From Aedes albopictus (Eukaryota > Arthropoda > Insecta > Diptera > Culicidae), in assembly GCF_035046485.1 (NCBI RefSeq), contig NC_085138.1, positions 359,913,238 through 359,977,237 on the forward strand: a DNA stretch of 64,000 bases, in the 5' to 3' direction. This document shows positions 31,310-43,338 of the stretch, in pieces. The notes under the pieces are model-generated. The model was not told where the DNA came from, made no database searches, and saw nothing but the letters and a program-made list of their open reading frames with translations. The position numbers and the translations under genes were made by a program. Position 1 is the stretch's first letter, and each line of letters starts with the position of its first letter.

Positions 31310-33188
31310 CAGGGGATACTCAAAATAACTGGGACAGGTAAAATTTTCACTTTTCAAAAAATGTTCAACTCGCTGTAACTTTTCGAAAAGGGCATCAAAT
31401 ATTCTCAAATTTTTACTGTAAGTTCATCAACTAGTTGTGTATCAGTGGACAAAATTTGGTAAAGATCGGGCCATTCTACACGAAGTTATGAAAATTATAG
31501 AAAAAGGTGTAATTATCCGATAGCTAACTTTGAGCTGTTGTATCTCCAGATTCAATGAACCGAATGCAATGAAATTTTAATCATTTATGACTTATATAAT
31601 GAACTTTGAAAAACAGTTTACCTAATTAGAAATTATTATTAAGAAAAAAAGTTATGGCGATTTCATTTATTCTATGTTTTTTTAGTAAATTTATATATTT
31701 TTCATATGCATCCCATTACTTTTTCAATTTATTGCCGGCTATTTGCTTACTTTCCTTTAAACATAAATATATTCAAGTCAATTAGAGGGAATTATATGAA
31801 CTATAATAACTATCTCGAATTTTGAAACGATGATGAAGTTTTGAAATAATTGGTGTTATATTAGAAAAATAATCCAATCGTAATAATTTTCCTTCGTGTA
31901 AAGAATTTTAAGTTTTGTCAAAAGTTTTTAATAGCTAATTATACAGGGTGTTAGGTTCATGAGTGCAAACTTTTTAAAGGGTGATAGAGGACCATAAATG
32001 GTGAAAAAAATGTTCTACGCATATGGTCAAATCTCAACCGTTACGTAGTTATTGAATTCCCCATGTTTTTGACTCTTATTGCCTTAACTGGCTATAACTT
32101 TAAAATGGTCAATTTTATCGCAGTTTTTTAACGCTTATTCGAAAGATTATTGAATTTTCTATCAAATGGCATCTTTGAACCGATTGCTTTAGCTGAATAA
32201 CTAAGTTTTCTAGAGCAAAATAGCTAAAAATAGTGTGTTTTAATTTGTTTATGTCCATTATCTTTAAAACATGCGTAATAAATTAAAATTCTTCCTTTGG
32301 CAAAGTTGTGGCCCCTGTTCTACTCTACAATTTGTTCTTTGACGCAAAACTTCTAACTCTTATCGTTTTCTTGCAATTTTGATTTGAATGTGCGGCACAG
32401 TGCGCAAAAAAGTGCTTTCCATGACGATTGCAAATTTCTGATCTGAAATGCGACGTTTAAATCGAAATTGCAAGAAAACGATAAGAGCTAGAAGTTTGAT
32501 GTCAAAGAACGAATTGTCGAGTGAAACAGGGGCCACAACTTTGCCAAATAATCGATTTTAAATAATTACGCATTTTTCAAAGATAATTGACAAAAACAAA
32601 TTAAAACACACAACTTTTTGGCTATTTGCTCTAGAAAACTTAGTTATTTAACTAAACAGATCGGTTCAAAGATGCCATTTGATAAAAAATTCAATAATCT
32701 TTCGAATAAGGGTTAAAAAAGTGCGATAAGTTTGACCATTTTAAAGTTATAGCCAGTTAAGGCAATAAGAGTCAAAAACATGGGGAGTTCAATAACTACG
32801 TAACGGTTGAGATTTGACCATATGCGTAGAACAATTTTTTTCACCATTTATGGTCCTCTATCACCCTTTAAAAAGTTAGCACTCAGGAACCTAACATCCT
32901 GTATAAGTCATAAATGATCAAAATTTCATTGCATTCGGTTCATTGAATCCGGAGATATAACAGCTCAAAGTTGGCTATCGAATAATTAAACCTTTTTCTA
33001 GAACCTTTATAACTTCGTATAGAATGGCTCGATCTTTTCCAAATTTTGTCCACAGATACACAACTAGTTGATGAACTTACAGTAAAAATTTGAGAATATT
33101 TGATGCCCTTTTCGAAAAGTTTCAGCGAGTTGAACATTTTTCAAAAAATGAAAATTTTACCTGTCCCAGTTATTTTGAGTATCCCCTG
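31310..33188. mobile_element. Middle foldback MITE of the stack
   Basis: CAGGGGATACTCAAAATAAC and its inverted partner end at TA on both sides (31308-31309, 33189-33190). Arms of about 280 bp match, for example CATCAACTAGTTGTGTATC. Without its own insert (31944-32901) it is about 920 bp. Confidence 0.85.
31944..32901. mobile_element. Inner foldback MITE of the stack (958 bp)
   Basis: CAGGGTGTTAGGTTC...GAACCTAACATCCTG with TA duplications (31942-31943, 32902-32903). Arms of about 450 bp mirror each other, meeting near 32420. No coding capacity. Confidence 0.85.
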
Positions 33189-33393
33189 TATGTGCATCAT
33201 TGGTACAAATTTGGGCTCGATTGATTAATTTTTCGCGAAGTAAGAACTTTTCGGGTAAAACACTATTATTTAGACAACTAATTTTTGAACTGTTAAAAAA
33301 TTCATTCAAATCGGTTCACTGGTTTCCGAGATATACCAGTGAACCGATTTGAATGAATTTTTTACCGTTTATCAACAATATATTGATACTTAA

Positions 33394-33485
33394 CCGTTAT
33401 GTGTCCGACAAACTTTTTGTTTTTCCTACACCGTGCTTTTTAAATGGGCGCTGGGTACCCGGGTACCCTGACGGCCACATAAGGG
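33394..33485. mobile_element. 92-bp TTAA-flanked MITE (piggyBac type)
   Basis: TTAA at 33390-33393 and 33486-33489 bound CCGTTATGTGTCCG...CGGCCACATAAGGG inverted ends. TTAA duplication with CC-starting ends is the piggyBac signature. The centre has GGGTACCCGGGTACCC. Confidence 0.75.
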
Positions 33486-33541
33486 TTAATACGACGTTAT
33501 AAAATGAAATATTTTCTCACGGCGGATTAAGTTATACCGGG

Positions 33542-33944
33542 CAAGGTTGCAACCATTCATTTGCGAAAATTTACATTCATTTGCTATTATCTCAGTTCAG
33601 AAGCATGCTATCGAAAAACAATGTATGGATGAATTTAACCTTGTAGTTTTATCTGAAAGTTTGCCGAATAACATTAGGGTCGCACACGCATTCCAAAGTC
33701 GTGAGCGAGCTGTGGAGGTAACTTTCCACAGCGTGAATGAAATTTACATTCACCGCGTGGAGAGTTGCCTTCACAGCTCGCTCACGACTTTGGTATACGT
33801 TTGCGACCCCAATGTTATTCGGCAAACTTTCAGATAAAACTACAAGGTTAGATTCATCCATACATTGCTTTTCGATAGCATGCTTCTGAACTGAGATAAT
33901 AGCAAATGAATGTAAATCTTTGCAAATGAATGGTCGCAAGCTTG
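33542..33944. mobile_element. 403-bp palindromic hAT-type MITE
   Basis: A perfect 8-bp target duplication ATACCGGG (33534-33541, 33945-33952) flanks inverted ends CAAGGTTGCAACC/CAAGCTTGCGACC. Arms of about 195 bp are near-complementary throughout. The 8-bp duplication points to hAT. Confidence 0.85.
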
Positions 33945-34575
33945 ATACCGGGTTGAAATTTTTATCCATATAGAGGAAAATAAGTCAAATTTACAATACC
34001 ACACAAAAATTACTAAATGTGTTCTTTCTTCAATCTAAATAGGCTCTAATATATCTGATTAGAGATAACTTGAGAACAGAAGTGGAAAATCTTTGGATAT
34101 CAACACTAAAACTCATTGACATTGATGAAAAAAATTTACATTTTTTTGAGAAAAATCCAAAAAGTGTCAATCCATGATAACTTTTTCCAACGTTTAAAAA
34201 GTACCTATGTTTTAATAGTTTGTGAAGCATTTACATATTGTTAGTGTACGTTCAAAATTTCATTCCATTCGGTTCACTGGTTTCCGAGATATATGTAACA
34301 GCTCAAAAATGAGTTGTCCAAAAAATAGTGTTTTACCCGAACGGTTCTAACTTTGCGAAACATTAATCAATAGAGCCCAAATTTGTACCAATGATGCACA
34401 TATAATAGGTTGACAAGCAGTCAAAATTTGAGATTTTTTGATGCACTCTGTGAAAAGTTATAGCATGTTGAACTTTTTTGTGAGAGAAAAAAAAGTTGCC
34501 TATCCTAAACATTTTGCCCCCCCCCCCTGTATATGCAATAGTATAATTTGCGACAAAAGTTTGACTTTTGATATA

Positions 34576-35399
34576 CAGTACTGGACAGAATAAAATACGC
34601 ATTGACTGTTTTTCATACAAAATGCCCTCAAATGAATCTCAGATTCTAGGGCACCGGTTGATCTCAAATTTGGACTGGTCATTCATAATAACTTAAAATT
34701 TGATCTGTGGAAAAATAAAATGTTCCTCAGCCAAACTTTTCAAAATTAAATACAGCAAAACTCTCATTTTGAAAAAAAAATAAGTAGCAAAATTTGGGAT
34801 ATTAAACAGTTCGTAGATGAGCTGTTTTAAGTTAACGGTTTGTTTCAAAAAAATGTCATGTGTTTCGTTAGAATGATGAACTTTGTAGAAGAACATATTT
34901 CGGCACCAACATTTCAAAAGGGCGTAACTGCATTTACAACCTATGCCTTCTCACAAAGCTGTGGAGCGTATCCCATCCCTCTCGAGCAATCCACTAGCAC
35001 AAATAGAAAGATAAAATCCTCCTCTTTCGATTAATGGATGTGAATTGCGTGAGATGAATGAAATACGACCCACAGCCCTGTGAGAAGGCATTGGTTGCAA
35101 AAGCAGTTACGCCCTTTTGAAATGTTGGTGCCGATTTGTCTAAATATTCAAATTTCGAAAGCATTCCAAAATAAAAATAAATTGCAGTTTTTTCTTCAAT
35201 ATGCGAAATTTGCGATAACATACTAAAATCTTAATAGAATAGCCTAGCTTCTTGAGAAGTTGAATTTCAAGTTATCAAAAACGTCCGGATAAAATTTGAA
35301 ATCAATCTGTGCACTAGAAACTGAGATTCAGAGCGAGCTCCAAACTTCAGCATTTGGTAAGAAAATTGGCCAATGCGTACTCTATTCTGTCCAGTACTG
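34576..35399. mobile_element. 824-bp TA-target foldback MITE
   Basis: CAGTACTGGACAGAATAAA...TCTGTCCAGTACTG with TA on both sides (34574-34575, 35400-35401). Inner inverted blocks include CAACATTTCAAAAGGGCGTA. Ends and TA duplication fit Tc1/mariner. Confidence 0.85.
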
Positions 35400-35540
35400 T
35401 ATATTAGGTTGCGGCTTATTTTTCAAAAGTTGTTGAAACCGGGATTTCGTAAGCTCTTCCAGTTTTTCTGATGAACAAAACGGTTTTAGGCGTAAAATTG
35501 TCTGGAGAATCGAATGAAAGTAATTAAACAGACCGCACGG

Positions 35541-35757
35541 ATCATTATCCTGATTATTTTGCCCTAATTCCCCAGTTTTTATTTACTTTTATGTAAACCT
35601 AGCTCTAAAACACGTATGAAACAATTAATACGATTTGTCTTGAAGGACTTTTCTGTGGGATTAAGATGTAGAGAATCGATTGGAAGTGATTTCAGTGACC
35701 GCATGAATGTATTTATGCTTATTCTACCCTAATTCCCCACATATATTGAGTTTTGTA
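35541..35757 (+). repeat. ~160-bp satellite unit, left block
   Basis: Units share GCTTATTTTACCCTAATTCC followed by ATTGAGTTTTGTATGA and a GTGATTTCAGTGACCGC segment. Two copies here are followed directly by the tail of the RTE-like element. Confidence 0.65.
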
Positions 35758-37836
35758 TGACCTTACCTTACCGGTCAGGCTAAGGCCGGGGTGGCCTCTG
35801 CTGTATGTACATAGTAGCCGCCTCCATTCCACTCGGTCCATGGCTGTTTGTCTCCAGTTCCGCACTCTGCGTAGGGTCCGCAGATCGTCCTCCACTTGGT
35901 CGACCCACCTAGCTCGCTGCGCTCCACGTCTTCTTGTACCGGTCGGATGACTCTCAAGAACCATTTTAGTCGGGTTGCTATCCGACATCCTGATGACGTG
36001 ACCCGCCCACCGTAGCCTCCCGAGTTTCGCGGTATGGACGATGGTTGGTTCTCCCAGCAGCAGATGCAGCTCGTGGTTCATTCGCCTTCTCCAAGTCCCG
36101 TCTTCCATCTGCACTCCGCCGTAGATGGTACGCAACACCTTCCGTTCGAAAACTCCAAGGGCGCGTTGGTCCTCTGCACGTAGGGTCCATGTTTCGTGCC
36201 CATAGAGGACGTTGTCGTCGGTCACCAGTGAGCCCAAGTACACGAATTCTTCAACCGCCTCGATTTCATCACCGTCGATATGAATTCGAGGTGGCGGGCG
36301 CGGTGATTCCTCCCTGGAGCCCTTTGCCATCATGTACTTTGTCTTCGACACATTAATGACTAATCCGATTCGCCTGGCTCCACTCTTTAGTCGGATGTAC
36401 GTTTCCGCCATCGTCTCAAATTTACGAGCAATAATATCAATATCATCGGCGAAACCAAGCAGCTGAACGGACTTTGTGAAAATCGTCCCACTCGTGTTTA
36501 TCCCCGCTCTTCGTATTACACCCTCCAAAACAAAGTTGAACAGCAAGCACGAAAGACCATCACCTTGCCGTAACCCTCTGCGAGATTCGAAGGGACTCGA
36601 GAGTGTCCCTGATACTCGAACTACGCACATCACTCGATCCATCGTCGCCTTGATCAACCGTATCAGTTTATCCGGGAATCCGTATTCGTGCATAATCTGC
36701 CATAGCTGTTCTCGATCGATTGTATCATACGCCGATTTGAAATCGATGAACAAGTGATGTGTGGGCACGTTGTATTCGCGGCATTTCTGCAACACCTGGC
36801 GGATGGCGAACATCTGGTCCGTTGTAGCGCGTTCACCCATAAATCCAGCCTGATATTGCCCCACGAACTCTCTTGCAATCGGTGATAGACGGCGGCATAA
36901 AATTTGAGAGAGTATCTTGTAGGCAGCGCTCAGTAGTGTGATCGCGCGGTAGTTCCCGCAATCCAACTTGTCGCCCTTTTTGTAGATGGGACACACGATA
37001 CCTTCCATCCATTCCTCCGGTAATACTTCCTCCTCCCAAATCTGGGTCATTACCAGTGCTCTCACCAGTGCTTCTCCACCGTATTTTAGAAGCTCGCTTG
37101 GTAGTTGATCTGCTCCAGCGGCTTTGTTGTTTTTCAACCGGTTAACCTCCTCCTCAATCTCTTGAAGGTAAGGGGCCGGAAGTCTTTCGTCCTGTGCACG
37201 TACTCCTAGATCTGTTATCACGCCACCTTCGGTACTTGCAACGTCGCCATTGAGGTGCTCATCGTAATGCTGCCGCCACCTCTCAACCACCTCACGCTCG
37301 CTCGTGAGAATATTCCCGTGAATATCTCGGCACATGTCGGCTTGTGGCACAAAGCCTCTGCGCGAGCGGTTCAGCTTCACGTAGAACTTTCGTGTGTCCT
37401 TAGCGCGGTACAGCTCTTCCATCGCTTTGCGATCTCGTTCTTCCTGCTGGCGCTTCTTCATCCGGAAGACTGAGTTCTGCCTGTTCCGCGCCTGTTTGTA
37501 ACGTGCCTCATTCGCTCTCGTACGGTGCTGCAGCATTCTCGCCCATGCTGCATTCTTCTCGTTTTTCAACTGTTCACATTCGCCGTCGTACCAGTCGTTT
37601 CTGTGATTCGGAGTCGCGAAGCCTAGTGCTGTAGCCGAGGTACTACCTATGGCGGATCGAATGTCCCTCCAGCCATCTTCAAGTGTAGCTGCGCCAAGCT
37701 GCTCTTCCGTTGGTAGGGCCACTGCTAACTGCTGCGCGTAGTCTTGAGCCACTTCTACGTTACGAAGTTGCTCGATGTTGAGCCGCGGCGTTCGACTTCG
37801 ACGCGTGGTGATAACTGTCGAAAGTTTTGAGCGCAT
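35719..37836 (-). pseudogene. RTE-like non-LTR reverse transcriptase, 5'-truncated with internal deletion
   Basis: A reverse-strand frame of 705 codons encodes an RT: NNKAAGADQLPSELLKYGG, IVCPIYKKGDKLDCGNYRAI, QYQAGFMGERATTDQ, HLFIDFKSAYDTIDR, RRGLRQGDGLSCLLFN and catalytic FADD (~residues 460-463, near 36450). Near 36212, YLGSLVTDDN jumps straight to VLYGHETW; related elements have roughly 50 more residues here, so a deletion is likely. The endonuclease upstream is only partly present, in other frames (37837-38058), so the copy is 5' truncated. The 3' end carries a short TAAGG repeat tail (35757-35768). Clade call (RTE, like JAM1) is from general resemblance. Confidence 0.75.
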
Positions 37837-38058
37837 GCATACAGCTACTAAGTAGTGATCCGAATCTATATTCGCACTGCGGTATGTGCGGACGTTGGTT
37901 ATATCAGAGAAGAATTTACCGTCGATTAGAACGTGGTCGATTTGGTTTTCTGTTTGATGGCCGGGGGATCTCCAGGTGGCTTTGTGGATGGATATCTTTG
38001 CGAGGGAAGAAGGTGCTTCGGACTACCATACCACGGGAGGCTGCGTCCGCAAGAATAC
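35757..38058 (-). mobile_element. RTE-like LINE insertion within satellite DNA
   Basis: Extent of the truncated LINE, bounded at both sides by the same ~160-bp satellite repeat, which shows it landed inside that array. Confidence 0.6.
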
Positions 38059-38059
38059 A

Positions 38060-38390
38060 TTTCTGCTTATTTTACCCTAATTCCCCACACATAATTCATT
38101 TTGTATAAAATTAGTTTTATAACTCACAAGAAACTTATGAGTGGTATGTTAAGAAGCGTTTAGGTATTTGGAGGATTACGATACAAGGAAATAATTAGAA
38201 GTGATTGCAGTGACCGCGTGAATGAATTTATGCTTATTTTACCCTAATTCCCCACACATATTGAGTTTTGTATGAAATTAACTCTATAACTTACAAGAAA
38301 CTTATGGGTGATATGCCATGAAGGGTTTTTTTTAAATAGACTATGATACTATGAATTGATTAGGTGATGACCAGTGAAGAGAATTGTCAG
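38060..38390 (+). repeat. ~160-bp satellite units, continued
   Basis: Two direct copies: GCTTATTTTACCCTAATTCC at about 38066 and 38231, a period near 165 bp. Confidence 0.7.
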
Positions 38391-38819
38391 ACAAAAGAGG
38401 CACGAAACAAGCAACAAAGAAGACGCGGCGATTACTCTTTATCCCAACTGGAAAAATATAATGACATGATCTCGATTTTTTTTTGTTGCAGACAACACGG
38501 ACGCTCAATTAGTTGCGTATTTTTCAACTCGTGAATAATCAATTATTACCAACCCAAAATCGAATATTTTTGGTGATACATCTTTAGCAGCGTTGCAGTG
38601 TTTACCAACTCGAAGTTACCGCTCGAAAATCACAATGCAAGCCTTAAAAATCTCTAAACTCGTGGTGCACGATCTTTGTCCTATTTTGTTCAAGTTGGGA
38701 CAAACCTATGTCGCATTGGGTAGAATGTCGCAACAAATTCAGGTTGCGACAATGTCGTTATTGTTGCGCGATTGTTGAATTTTGATTCACTGGTGATGAC
38801 AGTGTCCGCGCGACACTGT

Positions 38820-39316
38820 TATGCTCATTTTACCCTAATTACACTCCCGTGTATCATAATCCACTAAAGAAATCCTTCATAGCATACCACTCTTAAGCTT
38901 CTTGTGAGTTATATAGCTAATTTCATACAAAACTCAATATGTGGGGAATTGGAGTAAAATAAGCATAAATACATTTATGCGGTCACTACAATCAGTTCCA
39001 ATTGATTCTCTACATTTAATCCACTAAAGAGAACCTTCATAGCATTCCACCCTTAAGTTTCTTTGAGTTATGTAGTTCACTGTAGTCACTGCCATCACTT
39101 CTAATCGATTCTTTGTATCATAATCCTCCAAATAAACGCTTCTTAACATACCACTCATAAGTTTCTTGTGAGTTATATAGCTAATTCCATACAAAACTCA
39201 ATATATGTGGGAATTAGGGCAAAATGAGCGTAATTGCATTCGGTCACTGCAATCACTTCTAATCAACTCTTTGTATCATAATCCACTAAAGAAACCCTTC
39301 ATAGCATACCACCCTT
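38820..39316 (-). repeat. ~160-bp satellite units, inverted block
   Basis: The same unit in reverse: GGTCACTGCAATCACTTCTA, AAAACTCAATATATGTGG and TAGGGTAAAATAAGC-like strings. With the left blocks it makes a large imperfect inverted repeat centred near 38600. Confidence 0.65.
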
Positions 39317-39677
39317 AAGGCGAAACTGGAAGCATTTCCTCACTTTTTGGTTTTTGATTTTTTTTTATTAAATAACGAAGCAATATTTTCAAAATTGGTT
39401 TTTGTACACGTGTAGATCCATAAGGTATCTCCTGAATTTGCTCCTGGTGTAAAATGTTTTTCTTCTTTGTAGAAACCATTTCTGAAAAAAAAAATTACAA
39501 AAAAATGCTTTCTGCAAAAATGGAAAACATTTTCCACAACGAAAAAAAAAATAAGAAGATACCTTGATCCATATTCTACATGTGTACGAAACCCGATTTT
39601 GAAAATATTGCTTCGTTATTTAATAAAAAAAAATCAAAAACCATATAAATTAGGAAATGCTTTTAGTTTCGCTTTAA
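39317..39677. mobile_element. ~360-bp foldback MITE in the satellite
   Basis: Left GCGAAACTGGAAGCATTTCC and right GGAAATGCTTTTAGTTTCGC are inverted, with a second inverted block ATTAAATAACGAAGCAATAT. TTAAG flanks the left and TTTAAG the right, so the target was probably TTAA(G). Confidence 0.7.
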
Positions 39678-39797
39678 GTTACTTGTGAGTTATATAGCTA
39701 ATTTCATAAAAAACTCAATATATGTGGGAAATTAGGGTAAAATAAGCATAAATACATTCATGCGGTCACTGCAATCACTTCCAATCGATTCTCTACA
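39678..39797 (-). repeat. Satellite unit, inverted, right of the MITE
   Basis: Continues the reversed unit interrupted at 39317 (TTAAGTTACTTGTGAGTTAT to ATTCTCTACATC). Confidence 0.6.
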
Positions 39798-39799
39798 TC

Positions 39800-41335
39800 C
39801 AGTGCCGGATTTAGGGGGGGCAGGGGGGCCAGGGCCCCGGGCCCCCACATTTCAGGGGCCCCCACAAAATTTCACTTCACAAAAAAAAATGTGAAGCAGG
39901 AAAAAAGTATTACAATAAACATCTCTTGATTTGATTTTTGTTATTAGAACTTTAAATTACTAGACAGTACTGGCAAGATATATGTTATATGTTGTGATTT
40001 TTTTTTTTGAGAAAGACTTTAACTATATTTGTCCAGCTATTAATGAAATTTTAATTCTGCCTCCAAAACTCATTGCCATTATATTTTTGTGCAATTGCTT
40101 ATGAATAATTATAGGAAATTCTGATGAAAATCTTCGATTGAATTCTAGAGGAACTCCAGAACTGCAGAGTCAAAAAGTTCTTGCTAAATTTAAAGTTTTT
40201 GAAAATAAGTTGAAGAATTTTGTATAGTGTTATTGGAAAAATTAAAGGATTTTCTTTTTTTCGAAATTTAGTGGTGTTTTTTAAGCTCTTGATTTTTATT
40301 TTACTTAGACAGATTACGACTTACTCAAATCGGAGAACACCACAACTGTTGCAACATTTTTTAGAGGAAATCTAGCATGAAATTAAAGCAGATAATTTCG
40401 AAGAGTTTCAGTCCAATTTTTTTTTTTGAGTTAAGAGATTTGCTTGCTGAAATAAGGATGAATTCATGGTGAACTGATAAAATCCACAGATTTCTATAGA
40501 GAAAATATCAGAATAAATTTGTGGAGACATTGCTAATATTTATCCGGGTTTTCCGCCAAATATTTTTAAGACAATTTATTTGAAATTAGGTCAAAAATTC
40601 CATCAGGAACTTTTCATGGATTCGCTCTAAAATTTCTTCAGCATTTTCTATTATAATCTTCTCTTTGATTTCACAATTTAGTGAAATATTCTTGTTCATT
40701 AGAACCATTCTTTGCAGTCGCGTTAGAACAAGTTGCTGTTAAGTGTTATTTCTTCATGATGATCGACCTGCAATTTCTCCAGAGATTGCAGCAGGGATCC
40801 ACAAGAAATTGGATTTCGCAAAAACGACAACACCGATTGTGCTACAAATTTTGCTAGAAATGCCTTGAAAATTTCAGCTTCTTGCAGTTTCTCTATGAAC
40901 TCTGGTATGGATTTCCACTCAATCGGGAATCTAATGGCGCGAATACATTTCTGAAAAGCATTTTCTACATCATATAAATTTCTACGCTAGAATTTCAAAT
41001 CTGTTATGAATAAATTTAGTGGATATCAACATCATTCCTAGCTCTGTCTTTTGTTCTAGATTCAAATTCTTTCCTAACGACATTAACCTTTCGGGACGCG
41101 CGGTATCCAGCAACTGAAACTGCACCGCGCTCGCGCTGTATACGACGATCGAGGATTTTTGATGGTGTTGTACTTTTTACAACAGCGCGCGTCCCGAAGG
41201 GTTAATACTTTCCTTCGTGGCCACATTTGAAAAGAAAGGATCATTTTTTTTCCATGTTATATGGTCAAAAATATATCCTCTATATAAAGGGCCCCCACAA
41301 CACTGTGGCCCCGGGCCCCACAATCATAATCCTTG
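39800..41335. mobile_element. hAT-like non-autonomous remnant with GGCCCC-rich ends
   Basis: Starts CAGTGCCGGATTTAGGGG, the common end of certain hAT elements, followed by GGGCCCCGGGCCCCCACA-like sequence; a matching GGGCCCCCACAACACTG/GGCCCCGGGCCCCA block appears near 41290-41325. The expected mirror of the outermost end is missing, so the right side is truncated by the LINE fragment. The interior is AT-rich without a transposase. A TTAA MITE sits inside (41087-41201). Confidence 0.5.
41087..41201. mobile_element. 115-bp TTAA-flanked MITE (piggyBac type)
   Basis: TTAA at 41083-41086 and 41202-41205 bound CCTTTCGGGACGCGCG...CGCGCGTCCCGAAGGG. GC-rich, unlike its surroundings. No coding. Confidence 0.8.
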
Positions 41336-42420
41336 ACCCCGTAGTATCCGCACAACTATTGCATCAATTATTCTGCAACATATGGGAAATCGCGACATTT
41401 CCGGCCAACTGGATGCAAGGCGTCTTAGTTAAGGTATCCAAGAAAGGTGACCTGACTGTATGCGATAACTGGCGGGGCATCATGTTACTGTGTATCGTAC
41501 TCAAAGTCCTCTGCAAAGTAATCCTAAACCGGATACAGGAGAAGATTGACGCAACTCTCCGACGGCAGCAAGCAGGATACCGTGTCGGACGATCCTGTGT
41601 GGACCATATTGTCACGCTCCCATCCTGGAGCAAATCAATGAATTCCAAAAGTCTCTCTACCTGGTGTTCATTGATTACGAAAAAGCTTTCGTCTCAATCA
41701 CGGAAACATGCGGGAAGCCCTCAGGCGCAAGGGTCTCCCTGAGAAAATCATCGACCTCATTGAAGCACAGTACAGGGCATTTTCGTGCAGAGTACTGCAC
41801 AACGATGTTTTGTCCGATCCCATCCGGGTCGTTGCCGGAGTGAGACAAGGATGTATCCTATCACCGCTACTGTTCCTCATCGTAATCGACGAGATCCTGG
41901 TAGGTGTGATTGACCGTGAACCAAATCGTGGATTGCTTTGGTAGCCCATTACTATGGAGCACCTAAAAGACTTCGAACCGGCTGATGAAGTTGCTCTTCT
42001 AGCTCAACGGCGCGGGCGCTCTGATATGCAGAGCAAGCTCGTAGATCTTGCCAATCATTCCTCAGCGGCAGGTCTTACCATCAACGTCAACAAGACCAAA
42101 TGGTTGGATGTAAACACGGTCAACCCTTCCGGCTTTACGGTAGCTGGGCAATCAGTGGATCCAATATCTTGGTAGCCAAATGGCGGCCGATGGCAGCACA
42201 AAGATCGACATAGGTGCCCGGATCAAGAAGGCGAGGTCTGCTTTTGCGAGTTTAAGAAACGCACCAAAATCCGAACTTTCAACTCAGACGTGAAATCTGA
42301 GCTGCTATACGCCAGTGAAACCCAGTGTGTATCAGTGGAGAACACGCAACGACTGCAGGTCTTCATCAATAGATGCCTGCGGTATAGAATACGTGCATCG
42401 TGGCTTGATTTACAAAACGG
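41336..42420 (+). pseudogene. Non-LTR retrotransposon RT fragment
   Basis: Broken frames read LLHQLFCNIWEIATFPANWM, KKGDLTVCDNWRGIMLL, RRQQAGYRVGRSCVDHI, LVFIDYEKAF, then (frame change near 41700) GVRQGCILSPLLFLIVIDEI and, after a stop, AGLTINVNKTKWL. The FADD box region reads PADEVALL and has lost the catalytic pair. Both ends are truncated. It is a different LINE family from the Lian and 35.7-38.1 kb copies. Confidence 0.7.
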
Positions 42421-43336
42421 CAGATAACTTTTGAAAGAAGAAAAATACATCTCTAACTTTTTGATATGTTATGTATAAATGTCTCAGCTTTCAATTGATG
42501 CCAAAAATGTGAAAATCGGTGGTTGCCATCATGGTGAAAAAAATGTTTTGGTATAAAAACCCAAGATGGCGGCCAAAATCAATATGGCCGACCCAACTAT
42601 TTATTATTGTAAATAGTAGCTCTATCTTTCCTCTTTTCAACAACAATTCGTTTTGAGGCGGTTTTTGGACAAGTTTTCGAGTTATAACGGTTTTAATGAG
42701 CCACCACTTAACCAAAATCAAGGGGTCTGCAAACATTGTTGTGTCTCTAACTAACGGGGGGTTCATCAATTTGAGTAACCAAATGCATTTTCCTTACTTT
42801 TTTAGTGAGGACTTTCAGAAATTCGGCACCTTAAACATTTTTGAAGACAAGGTGAAAATAGTGGGCCGGTCTCAGCGAGAATTACCCTGTGCTAACTTGC
42901 GTAGGCTCAGTGTACCAGTTATGGCTAAAGTACCTCATATTCGCCCTAGTTGATTTTCAACCTTCAACGATGCAAATCAACAAGAAAAAAATGTGAACAA
43001 AAGATCACATTCACAAAAGATGATTGCAGTCATTCAAACTTCACAATTTGTTGAAATTGTAATAGAAATAAATCATCTTTCTTAAAATGTCGGGTTTTTT
43101 GCATTATTTCACCATAGTGTACCAGTTATAACTAATCCCATAACGAATGCATGTAAGTAAGGCGAAGTGGAACCGAAATTAAAAATTGTGTCCATAACTG
43201 GTGCAGGGTTCCTTTCATTGGCACACGCCGTAATAAATACTAAAAATAGTTTTGGCTCCATTTCTATATGTTTCCTGTAAAGTATGAAAACTAATCAATC
43301 ATTTGACATATCAACGACATTCGTCGGTCTTCTTCT
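42421..43336. other. Unassigned intronic DNA
   Basis: AT-rich, with GTGTACCAGTTAT-type strings at 42911 and 43117 that hint at an unclassified repeat. No gene. Confidence 0.35.
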
Positions 43337-43338
43337 TA

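Larger units (their letters stand above)
31184..34529. mobile_element. Outer foldback MITE of a nested stack
   Basis: CAGGGGATGGCCAAAATG at the left pairs with the right end near 34529 (CATTTTG before a C-run and CTG), with TA on both sides. Arms match for well over 200 bp (for example CAACATGCTGTAACTTTTCA). It has been split by two separate insertions at 31310-33188 and 33394-33944. Confidence 0.75.

Noticed and set aside
33547..33969. Two overlapping frames of ~100 codons on opposite strands with almost the same protein
   Set aside because: They are the two arms of the palindromic hAT MITE (33542-33944); the duplication is a by-product of the inverted repeat.
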